Positions 21,937 through 35,060 of a DNA stretch of 64,000 nt are shown here, piece by piece. Position numbers and translations under genes: made by a program. Under the pieces are notes generated by a model, which made no database searches, was not told the origin of the DNA, and saw only the letters and a list, made by a program, of their open reading frames with translations. Source of the stretch: Platanthera guangdongensis (lineage: Eukaryota > Streptophyta > Magnoliopsida > Asparagales > Orchidaceae); the NCBI GenBank assembly GCA_039583875.1, contig CM077158.1, positions 124,989,900 through 125,053,899 on the forward strand. The letters are read 5' to 3'. Every line of letters begins with the position of its first letter. Within the stretch, counting starts at the first letter, position 1.

Positions 21937-24900
21937 ATCCTCCCCCACTCAAAATCTCGCATCTCCGATGCGTGGGCTGATAGAAAGCGGCGAAGAAGCT
22001 CGACATCCAAACGTTGAAGCTCTATCGCGAGTACCCATGAGTCGTCCGACGGTGGGCGGTCACGCCAACGGATGAGGAAGCGGTAGGTAGCACCGTCAGG
22101 AGTAGTAAGTGGCTCAGCAGCGAGTATCATATCTGGATGGAGAAATGTCTTGGGAAACCTGGGAAACATGTCAGCAGTAGGAATAAAAGAAGGCAATGTA
22201 CCATCCGATGTTATACCTGCGGGGACCAGAGGAGAGAGATCATCCAAACTACCACTCCCCAACCCATTAGAAATTTCAGTGGAGGGAGAAGACGACAAAG
22301 AAACCAACTCTTGTGGAGGCGCAACAAACAGCGTCAAATCCGAGACATTAAAAATAGGGGAGATACCCCATTCAGCAGGCAAATCCAATACGGAAGCGTT
22401 GTCACCTAGATTCTTTATAATCCGAAAAGGACCGGCGCGTTTTGGAGCTAACTTTTTAACGGTGCCAGTTGGCATTCGTTCGGGAACTAACCGTACTAAA
22501 ACCAGATCGCCGACCTTAAAGTGTGACACCTTCCTATGTAGATTAGCGTGCGCTTGATAAGACTCATATTGAGCAGTCAAGGTAGCTCGTATACGTGCAT
22601 GTAAGTCGTGAATATGTTGGGCGAAGGATTGTGCAAACTGACTTGTTTTGTATGTGGGAGGTAAGGGGACCAAGTCAAGTGGCACAGGGGCCTTATACCC
22701 GTGAATAATTTCATTCGGAGACATACCCGTGGACCGATTTTTAGAATTATTGTAAGTCAGTTGTGCATGTGGAAGCAGTAAATCCCAAGTGCCTTTATGG
22801 TCGCTCACGAGACATCGAAGAAGATTTCCTAGGCTCTGATTGACTACTTCCGTCTGGCCATCAGTCTGTGGGTGATAAGCCGCGGAGAATAATAATTTTG
22901 TGCCCATAAGAACCCACAAGGTTTTCCAAAAGTAGCTAGTGAACTTGACGTCTCTATCTGAGACAATAGTCTTCGGAACGCCACGGTGACTAACGACGTC
23001 TTTAAAATACAGTTTCGCAATGTGAGAGGCGTCGTTGGTCTTACTACAGGGGAGGAAGTACGCCATCTTGGAGAACCTATCCACAACAACGAGTATAGAA
23101 TCATGACGTCGCAGGGTGGGGGGAAGGCCTAATACAAAGTCCATGCTCACGTCTTCCCACGGGACGGACGGAATAGGTAGCGGAGTGTATAAACCTACAT
23201 TGGACTTAGTACCTTTAGAGACTTGGCACGTACGGCAACTGCTCACAACTTTCCCAACCATCGCCTTTAGTTTAGGCCAAAAAAATTTCTCCTCTACGAG
23301 CGTTATCGTTTTGTCTCGGCCAAAGTGGCCACTCAAGCCACCACTATGTAACTCCCAAATGATGTGGAGTCGCAAAGAGGAGTGGGGGATACACAATTTT
23401 CCGTGTTTGAATAAGTATCCGTCTCTAAGTGAATAGGCCGTGATGGTCGCGGGAGAGCTATCCTGGGCAGATAAGTATGGCTCCTGAAAATCAGGGCATG
23501 TGGCGTATTCATCCTTTATGCGCTCGAACCCTACCACGTGGACTTGCATGGAGGAAAGTAAGAGGGTGAGGCGACTGAGTGCATCGGCAACTCGATTGTC
23601 GGTCCCCTTAAGGTGCTTGAGAGTAAATGTGTATTCTTGCAAGAAGGATACCCATTTAGCGTGGCGCGGGCTGATTTTGTGCTGACCATTGATGAATCGC
23701 AACGCTTCATGATCAGAGAGGATCACGAACTCCTTATGAAGGAGGTAGTGCCTCCAATGATGCAAACATCTAATGACCGCATAAAACTCCCTATCGTAAT
23801 TGGAATAGTTTAATTTAGCACCCGCTAACTTCTCACTAAAATAACTAACCGGGTGACCCTCTTGACTCAAGACACCTCCAATCCCTACGCCAGATGCATC
23901 ACAAGTAAGCTCGAAGACCTTGGTGAAGTCTGGGAGACGTAACACCAGTGCTTCGGTCATAAGCTCCTTAATACGATGGAATGCAAACGTGGCGGATTTG
24001 GACCATGTGAATTCTCCTTTCTTCATGCAGTCCGTAATGGGTGCCATAATGCTACTAAAATCACGTATGAAACGACGATAAAAGGTAGCTAACCCGTGGA
24101 AACTACGCACCTCACGAAGGCTAGTGGGCTCGGGCCAGTCTCTAATCACCTGAACCTTTCCTGGGTCAACACGAATTCCTTCAGAGCCAACTATATAACC
24201 TAAGAATTCAACCTCCGAAACATAAAACGTGCATTTCCTTAGATTTAGATATAAGGTTTCAGTCCTTAAGGTGGAGAGGACTACTTTGATGTGAGAGAGG
24301 TGTTCGGCGGGGGAGGTACTAAACACTAGGATGTCATCAAAATACACTACAACAAACTTCCCCATATATGGCCTAAAGATGTGCGTCATCATCCGGGAGA
24401 AGGTGCTGGGGGCATTGGATAGCCCAAAGGGCATCACAAGCCATTCATACAACCCGTCCTTAGACTTGAACGCCGTCTTCCACTCATCCCCCTCTCGGAT
24501 CCTGATTTGGTGGTAACCACTCCGTAAGTCCAGTTTTGAGAAGATAGTGGCACCCGATAGGACATCCAAGAGATCATCTAGTCGCGGAATTGGAAACCTA
24601 TATTTTATAGTAATTTTGTTGAGAGCTCGGCTATCAACACACATGTGCCAGGTGCCATCCTTATTAGGGGCAAGAAGAGCGGGGACAGCACATGGGCTCA
24701 TACTCGTCCTAATAAATCCCTTATTTAACAACTCCTCTATCTGGGTTTGTAACTCTATGTGGGCAGTTGGATTAAGCCTATAGTGTGGTTGGTTGGGTAA
24801 GGACGATCCGGGGATAAGGTCTATTGCGTGTTGTATATCTCTAAGCGGTGGTAACGACGAAGGTAACTCCTCCGGGTATACATCCCTAAACTCATCCAAC

Positions 24901-26670
24901 AATACCCGTAGCTCTCGGGGTAAATCTTCCAACACGCCACCATCAGTTTTTTCACTCAGAAGTACAAGAGCGTACATTATTCCCCCAATGAAGGGATCCT
25001 TCACAAATTCCTTCCTACCAACTAAACTCAAGGCTTTCCTCTCAACTGGGATGGTGGTATCCTTAGCCAACACTACCGGCTCTTTTGGCACAGTCGGTCT
25101 CAAGGTGACGATCTTGCCATTGAATTTAAACTCATAAGTGTTGGCACGACCATAGTGCGTCACATCACGGTCGTATAGCCAAGGGCGGCCTAATAATACA
25201 TGACAAACGTCCATTGGTAGGACGTCGCACCAAACCATCATCCGTGTAGGATTTGAAAGACAGGGGGACTAGGCATCGTTGGGTAACCTTAATAGTAACC
25301 TTACTAATCCAAGCGACCTGGTAGGGGGTCGGGTGCGGCTCGACAGTCAAGGACATACGCTTAACGGCATTCTCAGAAACGGCGTTTACGCAACTACCAC
25401 CATCAATAACTAATTTGCAAAGTTTTTCTCCACTCTTAAAGATCAGGGAAAAAATGCTCGTCCTCTTCCAGTCGTCTACAGGACGAGGAGTGGTCATAAT
25501 GCAACGCATCACCATAAGGCGGTGATCGTCCTCCAACTCACTAGGGACTCCGTCAGGGTCGCTCTCCTCTTCGGCCTCATAGACATAATCGTCAGGGTCG
25601 GTAGTGGACTCTAGTAAGGCTATGGCCTTCGTCTTGGTGGGGCATTCATAGGCATAGTGGCCTTGAACACCGCATGAGTAACAAGTGGTGTTAGCCTTGC
25701 TAACCTTTCCAACGGGGATACGCTCACTAGCGGGGTTCTTGGTATTTCTCGCGGTAATCACAACGGATTTCGACTCGGAGGATCTAAACTTTCCTTTATC
25801 AGGAAAAGTGGAAGAATTTGCCCCAGCGGTGGACTTATTCTTCGCATTAGAATAACGGGAGTGAGCTTTAGATGCTAGGTTCTTTTCAATGTCCAAGGCG
25901 GCATTGAAAGTCGTATTCAAGTCCGTGTGACCATAACGCAAGAGTTTCTGCTGAATGTCGGGGTGAAGTCCCTTTCGAAATCTAGATAAAGTTACTTCGG
26001 GGATCTCTCGAAGGTCACATCGTACCATACGGTCCTTAAGTTCTCCCATATATTCAGCAACAGACATTGAGCCTTGCCGAAGGGTGGCAAGCTCATCGAA
26101 CATTTGCGTCCGATGGTACGCGGGAACGTATTGATCGGTTAGCAGGTTCTTCATAACAGCCCATCCAATGAGTGGGACCCCGTGCCCAGCTCCTAATCTA
26201 CGTTCTTCATTCAGCCAATAGGTTTTGGCACGTCCCATTAATTTCATCCTGGCAACTTGAACCTTTTGGGGGTCCGTGAGGTTGTGCCATTCGAAATAGC
26301 ACTCCATGTCTATAGCCCAATGGAGGAAGATCTGGGTATCTCCCATGCCATCATAGGTGGGGGAATTTATCTTGATAGCCCTCGTGATATCAAAGCCTCG
26401 CTCGGGGCGGGGTTCTCGAGGGGGCATACGGGGAGAGTTTCCCTCAGAATCCGAATCAAAGTTCGGTTTGTGCCGGTTGGGCTGCCCAGCATTAACGAGA
26501 GGTGGGGGTGGCCTTGCTTGATTTTGTAGGATCTGGGCTAAGGCATTCCTAAGCTCTGTCATTTCGGCACGAAGACCTGCTATAGCCTCGGTGTTGGGAT
26601 CACCATGCTCGTTCGCAGCCATCCTAGACGTTGACGGGGTTGCGTACTCCGTTCCTAGCCTAGTGCGCAT
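21750..26670 (-). pseudogene. gag-pol: CRM-like gag-pol, copy 1 (one frameshift)
   Basis: A single polyprotein frame starting MRTRLGTEYATPSTSR at 26670. Order: Gag; CCHC knuckle CYSCGVQGHYAYEC (near 25680); aspartic protease with IDGGSCVNAV (near 25395); RT with [11 protein letters not shown] (near 24340); RNase H with TCDASGVGIGGVL; integrase with an HHCC finger, VVDRF and SDRDVKFTS; a chromodomain-like segment (YRFLIRWRDRPPSDDSW); and a tail with a duplicated APPTLPDDDPVA unit. The only break I see is one extra base near 25237 (CCATCATCC where copy 2 has CCTCATCC). The last 62 codons lie in the LTR. Everything needed for transposition was present very recently. Confidence 0.88.
21863..21930. 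repeat. 39-bp tandem repeat in pol/LTR overlap
   Basis: GCAGCAACCGGGTCATCATC... is repeated about twice in tandem in every LTR copy (also near 28070-28140 and 34263-34340). It encodes a repeated APPTLPDDDPVA block in the polyprotein tail. Confidence 0.85.
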
Positions 26671-26940
26671 TCAGGTTTGGGAGGCCCCGGGCAAGATGAA
26701 TTTTCCTAGGACTGAAGCTATATTGAAAATAAGATATTTTTATATACTCCCGATGTGAATAACACGTAGATCGTTAAAAAAATTTTCTTTGAAATTTTGC
26801 TGAAAAATAAAGATTTCAGCCCGCTATTTGCAGACCACAGAAAATAATTTTTTGAGTTCTAACGATCGGATCTCTAACAAGGAACGCAGAGAGGATGTTT
26901 GCAACGTGAAAGTTGAAACAACCTCCCTCTGATACCAAAT
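26671..26940 (-). other. Leader and primer binding site, copy 1
   Basis: An untranslated leader between LTR 2 and gag. TGGTATCAGAGGGAGG on the minus strand (26937-26922) is the tRNA primer site, three bases from the LTR. No other feature is seen. Confidence 0.8.
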
Positions 26941-28147
26941 TGGTGTAGGGATGTTTGTGAGATGGACGTGCTTACGCTAACGGCGGGTTACCCATCACAG
27001 AACATAGAAAAAATAAGAGAGTGCTCCGACCAAAAGCGAACGAAAAGGGGTCGGTTGGCTCTCAAAAATACGGGACTCGATACAACGTCCTTAGGACCTA
27101 CTCTCCAACAAGCACACAACTCGCGCCTAGCCGGACTCGATACCACGACCTTAGGACCTACCTCTCCAACAAGCACACGTCTCACCGCACCTACACAAGC
27201 ATCTATTCTTTTCACAATAAGCCGTCAATCGCAGCAAAAATATATTTAGGAGCGGCGGTAAACGATAAGGAGGGATCAAGAACAAGTTGAGATTAACTCC
27301 CTTGTTAGCACCACCGAAGCGTGCCCCATCTTGGAGAACAAGTCAAGGCTAGGCCTAGTTTGTACTCCAGCGGATCTTCCAATCCGAAAAACAAGAGGGT
27401 CAATAACAACGTTCGATTCAGATTTGCAAGCGAAAAACACTTTAAAATCGCGGAAAAGACGGTTGAATAACCTCCACAAAAATCTCACAGCAAGAAGCAC
27501 AAAGATAGGGAAGAGATTACCCAACCAAGAAGAAGATCACACAATATTTGTGGGAGAATCACTCTCTCCACGGTTCCACCGGTTTCACACCGAAGGGGGC
27601 TGCTTCCTTCTTCCACGGAGTCGCACCGAGAGAAGCCACGCCGGAGTCGCACCGAACGGGGATGGAGGAGGCAAGGCTAGGCTTCACACCAAGGGGGGGG
27701 GGGGGCGGCTATTGGAATCTCTCCATGGCCGAAATTTCTCTTAGGGGAGTTTAGGTTTTCTTCATCCAATGCATAACTCATCATAATATCCTCCTTTAAA
27801 TAGGAGTTACAAAAGAGATCCAACCATCCATGATGGAGATGAAATCTCATCCATCCGGGCGGTTACATACACACCAAGGGTTTAATAGCACACCAACATA
27901 AAAATAAAAATAATACAAGCCAAATGTTTTAAGCAATTAAAATAAAACTAAGTAAAAGTATTAAGCAAGCTTTGCGCGCCGCGGACGGAGGTTGTATCGC
28001 AGCTTTCCGTTAGCGTCCGTGGCGTTGTCATGACGCCGCAAATCTTTAACTTGTTGCGCCGCAGCAACCGGGTCATCATCAGGAAGTGTTGGAGGGGCCG
28101 CAGCAACCGGGTCATCATCAGGAAGTGTTGGAGGGGCCGCGCCATCA
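26941..28147 (-). mobile_element. CRM-like LTR 2 (shared middle LTR)
   Basis: 1207 bp. It serves at once as 5' LTR of copy 1 and 3' LTR of copy 2. It differs from LTR 1 by a longer G run (near 27692), a three-base CAC gain near 27309 and a few substitutions. The next unit follows directly, with no target duplication between. Confidence 0.9.
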
Positions 28148-31100
28148 ATCCTCCCCCACTCAAAATCTCGCATCTCCGATGTGTGGGCTGATAGAAAGCG
28201 GCGGAGAAGCTCGACATCCAAACGTTGAAGCTCTGTCGCGAGTACCCATGAGTCGTCCGACAGTGGGCGGTCACGCCAACGGATGAGGAAGCGGTAGGTA
28301 GCACCGTCAGGAGTAGTAAGTGGCTCAGCAGCGAGTATCATATCTGGATGGAGAAATGTCTTGGGAAACCTGGGAAACATGTCAGCAGTAGGAATAAAAG
28401 AAGGCAACGTACCATCCGATGTTATACCTGCGGGGACCGGAGGAGAGAGATCATCCAAACTACCACTCCCCAACCCATTAGAAATTTCAGTGGAGGGAGA
28501 AGACGACAAAGAAACCAACTCTTGTGGAGGCGCAACAAACAGCGTCAAATCCGAGACATTAAAAATAGGGGAGATACCCCATTCAGCAGGCAAATCCAAT
28601 ACGAAAGCGTTGTCACCTAGCTTCTTTATAATCCGAAAAGGACCGGCGCGTTTTGGAGCTAACTTTTTAACGGTGCCAGTTGGCATTCGTTCGGGAACTA
28701 ACCGTACTAAAACCAGATCGCCGACCTTAAAGTGTGACACCTTCCTATGTAGATTAGCGTGCGCTTGATAAGACTCATATTGAGCAGTCAAGGTAGCTCG
28801 TATACGTGCATGTAAGTCGTGAATATGTTGGGCGAAGGATTGTGCAAACTGACTTGTTTTGTATGTGGGAGGTAAGGGGACCAAGTCAAGTGGCACAGGG
28901 GCCTTATACCCGTGAACAATTTCATTCGGAGACATACCCGTGGACCGATTTTTAGAATTATTGTAAGCCAGTTGTGCATGTGGAAGCAGTAAATCCCAAG
29001 TGCCTTTATGGTCGCTCACGAGACATCGAAGAAGATTTCCTAGGCTCCGATTGACTACTTCCGTCTGGCCATCAGTTTGTGGGTGATAAGCCGCGGAGAA
29101 TAATAATTTTGTGCCCATAAGAACCCACAAGGTTTTCCAAAAGTAGCTAGTGAACTTGACGTCCCTATCTGAGACAATAGTCTTCGGAACGCCACGGTGA
29201 CTAACGACGTCTTTAAAATACAGTTTCGCAATGTGAGAGGCGTCGTTGGTCTTACTACAGGGGAGGAAGTACGCCATCTTGGAGAACCTATCCACAACAA
29301 CGAGTATAGAATCATGACGTCGCAGGGTGGGGGGAAGGCCTAATACAAAGTCCATGCTCACGTCTTCCCACGGGACGGACGGAATAGGTAGCGGAGTGTA
29401 TAAACCTACATTGGACTTAGTACCTTTAGAGACTTGGCACGTACGGCAACTGCTCACAACTTTCCCAACCATCGCCTTTAGTTTAGGCCAAAAGAATTTC
29501 TCCTCTACGAGCGTTATCGTTTTGTCTCGGCCAAAGTGGCCACTCAAGCCACCACTATGTAACACCCAAATGATGTGGAGTCGCAAAGAGGAGTGGGGGA
29601 TACACAATTTTCCGTGTTTGAATAAGTATCCGTCTCTAAGTGAATAGGCCGTGATGGTCGCGGGAGAGCTATCCTGGGCAGATAAGTATGGCTCCTGAAA
29701 ATCAGGGCATGTGGCGTATTCATCCTTTATGCGCTCGAACCCTACCACGTGGACTTGCATGGAGGAAAGTAAGAGGGTGAGGCGACTGAGTGCATCGGCA
29801 ACTCGATTGTCGGTCCCCTTAAGGTGCTTGAGAGTAAATGTGTATTCTTGCAAGAAGGATACCCATTTAGCGTGGCGCGGGCTGATTTTGTGCTGACCAT
29901 TGATGAATCGCAACGCTTCATGATCAGAGAGGATCACGAACTCCTTATGAAGGAGGTAGTGCCTCCAATGATGCAAACATCTAATGACCGCATAAAACTC
30001 CCTATCGTAATTGGAATAGTTTAATTTAGCACCCGCTAACTTCTCACTAAAATAACTAACCGGGTGACCCTCTTGACTCAAGACACCTCCAATCCCTACG
30101 CCAGATGCATCACAAGTAAGCTCGAAGACCTTGGTGAAGTCTGGGAGACGTAACACCGGTGCTTCGGTCATAAGCTCCTTAATACGATGGAATGCAAACG
30201 TGGCGGATTTGGACCATGTGAATTCTCCTTTCTTCATGCAGTCCGTAATGGGTGCCATAATGCTACTAAAATCACGTATGAAACGACGATAAAAGGTAGC
30301 TAACCCGTGGAAACTACGCACCTCACGAAGGCTAGTGGGCTCGGGCCAGTCTCTAATCACCTGAACCTTTCCTGGGTCAACACGAATTCCTTCAGAGCCA
30401 ACTATATAACCTAAGAATTCAACCTCCGAAACATAAAACGTGCATTTCTTAGATTTAGATATAAGGTTTCAGTCCTTAAGGTGGAGAGGACTACTTTGAT
30501 GTGAGAGAGGTGTTCGGCGGGGGAGGTACTAAACACTAGGATGTCATCAAAATACACTACAACAAACTTCCCCATATATGGCCTAAAGATGTGCGTCATC
30601 ATCCGGGAGAAGGTGCTGGGGGCATTGGATAGCCCAAAGGGCATCACAAGCCATTCATACAACCCGTCCTTAGACTTGAACGCCGTCTTCCACTCATCCC
30701 CCTCTCGGATCCTGATTTGGTGGTAACCACTCCGTAAGTCCAGTTTTGAGAAGATAGTGGCACCCGATAGGACATCCAAGAGATCATCTAGTCGCGGAAT
30801 TGGAAACCTATATTTTATAGTAATTTTGTTGAGAGCTCGGCTATCAACACACATGCGCCAGGTGCCATCCTTCTTAGGGGCAAGAAGAGCGGGGACAGCA
30901 CATGGGCTCATACTCGTCCTAATAAATCCCTTATTTAACAACTCCTCTATCTGGGTTTGTAACTCTATGTGGGCAGTTGGATTAAGCCTATAGTGTGGTT
31001 GGTTGGGTAAGGACGATCCGGGGATAAGGTCTATTGCGTGTTGTATATCTCTAAGCGGTGGTAACGACGAAGGTAACTCCTCCGGGTATACATCCCTAAA

Positions 31101-32877
31101 CTCATCCAACAATACCCGTAGCTCTCGGGGTAAATCTTCCAACACGCCACCATCAGTTTTTTCACTCAGAAGTACAAGAGCGTACATTATTCCCCAATGA
31201 AGGGATCCTTCACAAATTCCTTCCTACCAACTAAACTCAAGGCTTTCCTCTCAACTGGGATGGTGGTATCCTTAGCCAACACTACCGGCTCTTTTGGCAC
31301 AGTCGTCTCAAGGTGACGATCTTGCCATTGAATTTAAACTCATAAGTGTTGGCACGACCATAGTGCGTCACATCACGGTCGTATAGCCAAGGGCGGCCTA
31401 ATAATACATGACAAACGTCCATTGGTAGGACGTCGCACCAAACCTCATCCGTGTAGGATTTGAAAGACAGGGGGACTAGGCATCGTTGGGTAACCTTAAT
31501 AGTAACCTTACTAATCCAAGCGACCTGGTAGGGGGTCGGGTGCGGCTCGACAGTCAAGGACATACGCTTAACGGCATTCTCAGAAACGGCGTTTACGCAA
31601 CTACCACCATCAATAACTAATTTGCAAAGTTTTTCTCCACTCTTAAAGATCAGGGAAAAGATGCTCGTCCTCTTCCAGTCGTCTACAGGACGAGGAGTGG
31701 TCATAATGCAACGCATCACCATAAGGCGGTGATCGTCCTCCAAGTCACTAGGGACTCCGTCAGGGTCGCTCTCCTCTTCGGCCTCATAGACATAATCGTC
31801 AGGGTCGGTAGTGGACTCTAGTAAGGCTATGGCCTTCGTCTTGGTGGGGCATTCATAGGCATAGTGGCCTTGAACACCGCATGAGTAACAAGTGGTGTTA
31901 GCCTTGCTAACCTTTCCAACGGGGATACGCTCACTAGCGGGGTTCTTGGTATTTCTCGCGGTAATCACAACGGATTTCGACTCGGAGGATCTAAACTTTC
32001 CTTTATCAGGAAAAGTGGAAGAAGTTGCCCCAGCGGTGGACTTATTCTTCGCATTAGAATAACGGGAGTGAGCTTTAGATGCTAGGTTCTTTTCAATGTC
32101 CAAGGCGGCATTGAAAGTCGTATTCAAGTCCGTGTGACCATAACGCAAGAGTTTCCGCTGAATGTCGGGGTGAAGTCCCTTTCGAAATCTAGATAAAGTT
32201 ACTTCGGGGATCTCTCGAAGGTCACATCGTACCATACGGTCCTTAAGTTCTCCCATATATTCAGCAACAGACATTGAGCCTTGCCGAAGGGTGGCAAGCT
32301 CATCGAACATTTGCGTCCGATGGTACGCGGGAACGTACTGATCGGTTAGCAGGTTCTTCATAACAGCCCATCCAATGAGTGGGACCCCGTGCCCAGCTCC
32401 TAATCTACGTTCTTCATTCAGCCAATAGGTTTTGGCACGTCCCATTAATTTCATCCTGGCAACTTGAACCTTTTGGGGGTCCGTGAGGTTGTGCCATTCG
32501 AAATAGCACTCCATGTCTATAGCCCAATGGAGGAAGATCTGGGGATCTCCCATGCCATCATAGGTGGGGGAATTTATCTTGATAGCCCTCGTGATATCAA
32601 AGCCTCGCTCGGGGCGGGGTTCTCGAGGGGGCATACGGGGAGAGTTTCCCTCAGAATCCGAATCAAAGTTCGGTTGGTGCCGGTTGGGCTGCCCAGCATT
32701 AACGGGAGGTGGGGGTGGCCTTGCTTGATTTTGTAGGATCTGGGCTAAGGCGTTCCTAAGCTCTGTCATTTCGGCACGAAGACCTGCTATAGCCTCGGTG
32801 TTGGGATCACCATGCTCGTTCGCAGCCATCCTAGACGTAGACGGGGTTGCGTACTCCGTTCCTAGCCTAGTGCGCAT
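27961..32877 (-). pseudogene. gag-pol: CRM-like gag-pol, copy 2 (three frameshifts)
   Basis: The same polyprotein as copy 1, almost identical in sequence, reading from 32877. Gag, knuckle, protease and the following linker are in one frame to about 31305, where one base is missing in a GG pair. Another base is missing in a C run at 31192-31195, and another near 30448 (TTTCTT against TTTCCTT). Downstream RT end, RNase H, integrase and tail are open to the stop at 27961. All three lesions are one-base losses in short homopolymers and none is shared with copy 1, so they are either very young mutations or base-calling errors. Confidence 0.88.
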
Positions 32878-33149
32878 TCAGGTTTGGGAGGCCCCGGGCA
32901 AGATGAATTTTCCTAGGACTGAAGCTATATTGAAAATAAGATATTTTTATATACTCCCGATGTGAATAACACGTAGATCGTTAAAAAAAATTTTCTTTGA
33001 AATTTTGCTGAAAAATAAAGATTTCAGCCCGCTATTTGCAGACCACAGAAAATAATTTTTTTGAGTTCTAACGATCGGATCTCTAACAAGGAACGCAGAG
33101 AGGATGTTTGCAACGTGAAAGTTGAAACAACCTCCCTCTGATACCAAAT
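32878..33149 (-). other. Leader and primer binding site, copy 2
   Basis: Same structure as the copy 1 leader. The primer site TGGTATCAGAGGGAGG reads on the minus strand at 33146-33131. It differs from copy 1 by single-base A/T run lengths. Confidence 0.8.
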
Positions 33150-34349
33150 TGGTGTAGGGATGTTTGTGAGATGGACGTGCTTACGCTAACGGCGGGTTAC
33201 CCATCACAGAACATAGAAAAAATAAGAGAGTGCTCCGACCAAAAGCGAACGAAAAGGGGTCGGTTGGCTCTCAAAAATACGGGACTCGATACAACGTCCT
33301 TAGGACCTACTCTCCAACAAGCACACAACTCGCGCCTAGCCGGACTCGATACCACGACCTTAGGACCTACCTCTCCAACAAGCACACGTCTCACCGCACC
33401 TACACAAGCATCTATTCTTTTCACAATAAGCCGTCAATCGCAGCAAAAATATATTTAGGAGCGGCGGTAAACGATAAGGAGGGATCAAGAACAAGTTGAG
33501 ATTAACTCCCTTGTTAGCACCGAAGCGTGCCCCATCTTGGAGAACAAGTCAAGGCTAGGCCTAGTTTGTACTCCAGCGGATCTTCCAATCCGAAAAACAA
33601 GAGGGTCAATAACAATGTTCGATTCAGATTTGCAAGCGAAAAACACTTTAAAATCGCTGAAAAGACGGTTGAATAACCTCCACAAAAATCTCACAGCAAG
33701 AAGCACAAAGATAGGGAAGAGATTACCCAACCAAGAAGAAGATCACACAATATTTGTGGGAGAATCACTCTCTCCACGGTTCCACCGGTTTCACACCGAA
33801 GGGGGCTGCTTCCTTCTTCCACGGAGTCGCACCGAGAGAAGCCACGCCGGAGTCGCACCGAACGGGGATGGAGGAGGCAAGGCTAGGCTTCACACCAAAG
33901 GGGGGGGGGGGCTATTGGAATCTCTCCATGGCCGAAATTTCTCTTAGGGGAGTTTAGGTTTTCTTCATCCAATGCATAACTCATCATAATATCCTCCTTT
34001 AAATTGGAGTTACAAAAGAGATCCAACCATCCATGATGGAGATGAAATCTCATCCATCCGGGCGGTTACATACACACCAAGGGTTTAATAGCACTCCAAC
34101 ATAAAATAAAAATAATACAAGCCAAATGTTTTAAGCAATTAAAATAAAACTAAGTAAAAGTATTAAGCAAGCTTTGCGCGCCGCGGACGGAGGTTGTATC
34201 GCAGCTTTCCGTTAGCGTCTGTGGCGTTGTCATGACGCCGCAAATATTTAACTTGTTGCACCGCAGCAACCGGGTCATCATCAGGAAGTGTTGGAGGGGC
34301 CGCAGCAACCGGGTCATCATCAGGAAGTATTGGAGGGGCCGCGCCATCA
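33150..34349 (-). mobile_element. CRM-like LTR 3
   Basis: 1200 bp and complete, ending CGCCATCA at the CTTTT duplication. It has a few private substitutions (for example near 33616, 33659 and 34004). It is the 5' LTR of copy 2 and the outer end of the dimer; the pol-tail segment at 34163-34349 is LTR-borne, not a third internal region. Confidence 0.9.
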
Positions 34350-34354
34350 CTTTT

Positions 34355-34767
34355 GCTGAGTGTCGACACAGCTCCAAGTGTCGACACTTTCTGGTGTAGA
34401 CACAGTTCTTCTAGGTGTCGACACTGCTGCTAAGTGTCGACACTGCTTCACTGCACTTTCTTCAATGAGTGTCGACACAGCTCCTTGTGTCGACACTTTC
34501 TGTCTGGTGTCGACTCAGCATCCCTGGTGTCGACACAATGACTCCAAGTGTCGACACTGCTTGCCTGGGTGTCGACCCAAGTCTTCTTAAGTGTCGACAC
34601 TTTCCCTCTGGGTGTCGACACATGGACTTAGAAACTTTTTGCTTCATTCCTGCAAATACTTAACCTGCACAAGTAACCGAAAAGCACATCAAATACATTT
34701 TGATGTATATCATTGAGTTGGGTGAGGCTTCTTCAAATCAGGTACATTTAAAACAATGTACCCAACA
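34355..34767 (-). mobile_element. E3 3' LTR, proximal segment
   Basis: Resumes at GCTGAGTGTCGACAC, matching 45292-45705 of the 5' LTR, and ends (plus sense) ...TACCCAACA. It contains the rest of the TGTCGACA array and the start of U3. Confidence 0.9.
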
Positions 34768-35060
34768 ATCTCCCCCTATTTGGAGAAGTCATAACCCTTA
34801 GTCAATGATATACACCATTCATAATTAAATTACAAAATGATGTAAAGCAGGATTATATATTAGCAGGGTAAACATAAACATGTATCAATCACACATGTAT
34901 ACATAGACATCATCACTGAACAATTATGAAACAAATTTATTACACAACAAATTTATCACACAAAACATTGTTCCAATACTTTGTCATATACAAAATTCTA
35001 AAGTTTACAGAATGTTTTATATCAAAAGAATACATAGTAAACTTTAAGAAAATTCTAAGT
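34768..35060 (-). other. E3 3' untranslated region and polypurine tract
   Basis: The minus-strand AATAGGGGGAGAT tract (34780-34768) abuts the 3' LTR. The rest is AT-rich, non-coding, and matches 3651-3906 of E1 in reverse. Confidence 0.8.

Larger units (their letters stand above)
20738..34349 (-). mobile_element. CRM-like chromovirus tandem dimer: LTR-int-LTR-int-LTR
   Basis: Three nearly identical LTRs (20738-21936, 26941-28147, 33150-34349) flank two nearly identical internal regions in the same minus orientation. One CTTTT duplication flanks the whole array, and the middle LTR has no duplication of its own. On the minus strand LTRs start TGATGGCG and end CTACACCA, next to TTTGGTATCAGAGGGAGG primer sites. 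Pol runs about 60 codons into the LTR, a feature I recall for CRM-clade centromeric elements, and the integrase tail is chromodomain-like. CRM membership is inferred. Confidence 0.85.

Noticed and set aside
34150..34349. A third, truncated pol copy at the right end of the dimer
   Set aside because: The segment belongs to the LTR: the same 187 bases are present in all three LTRs, and the target duplication directly follows.
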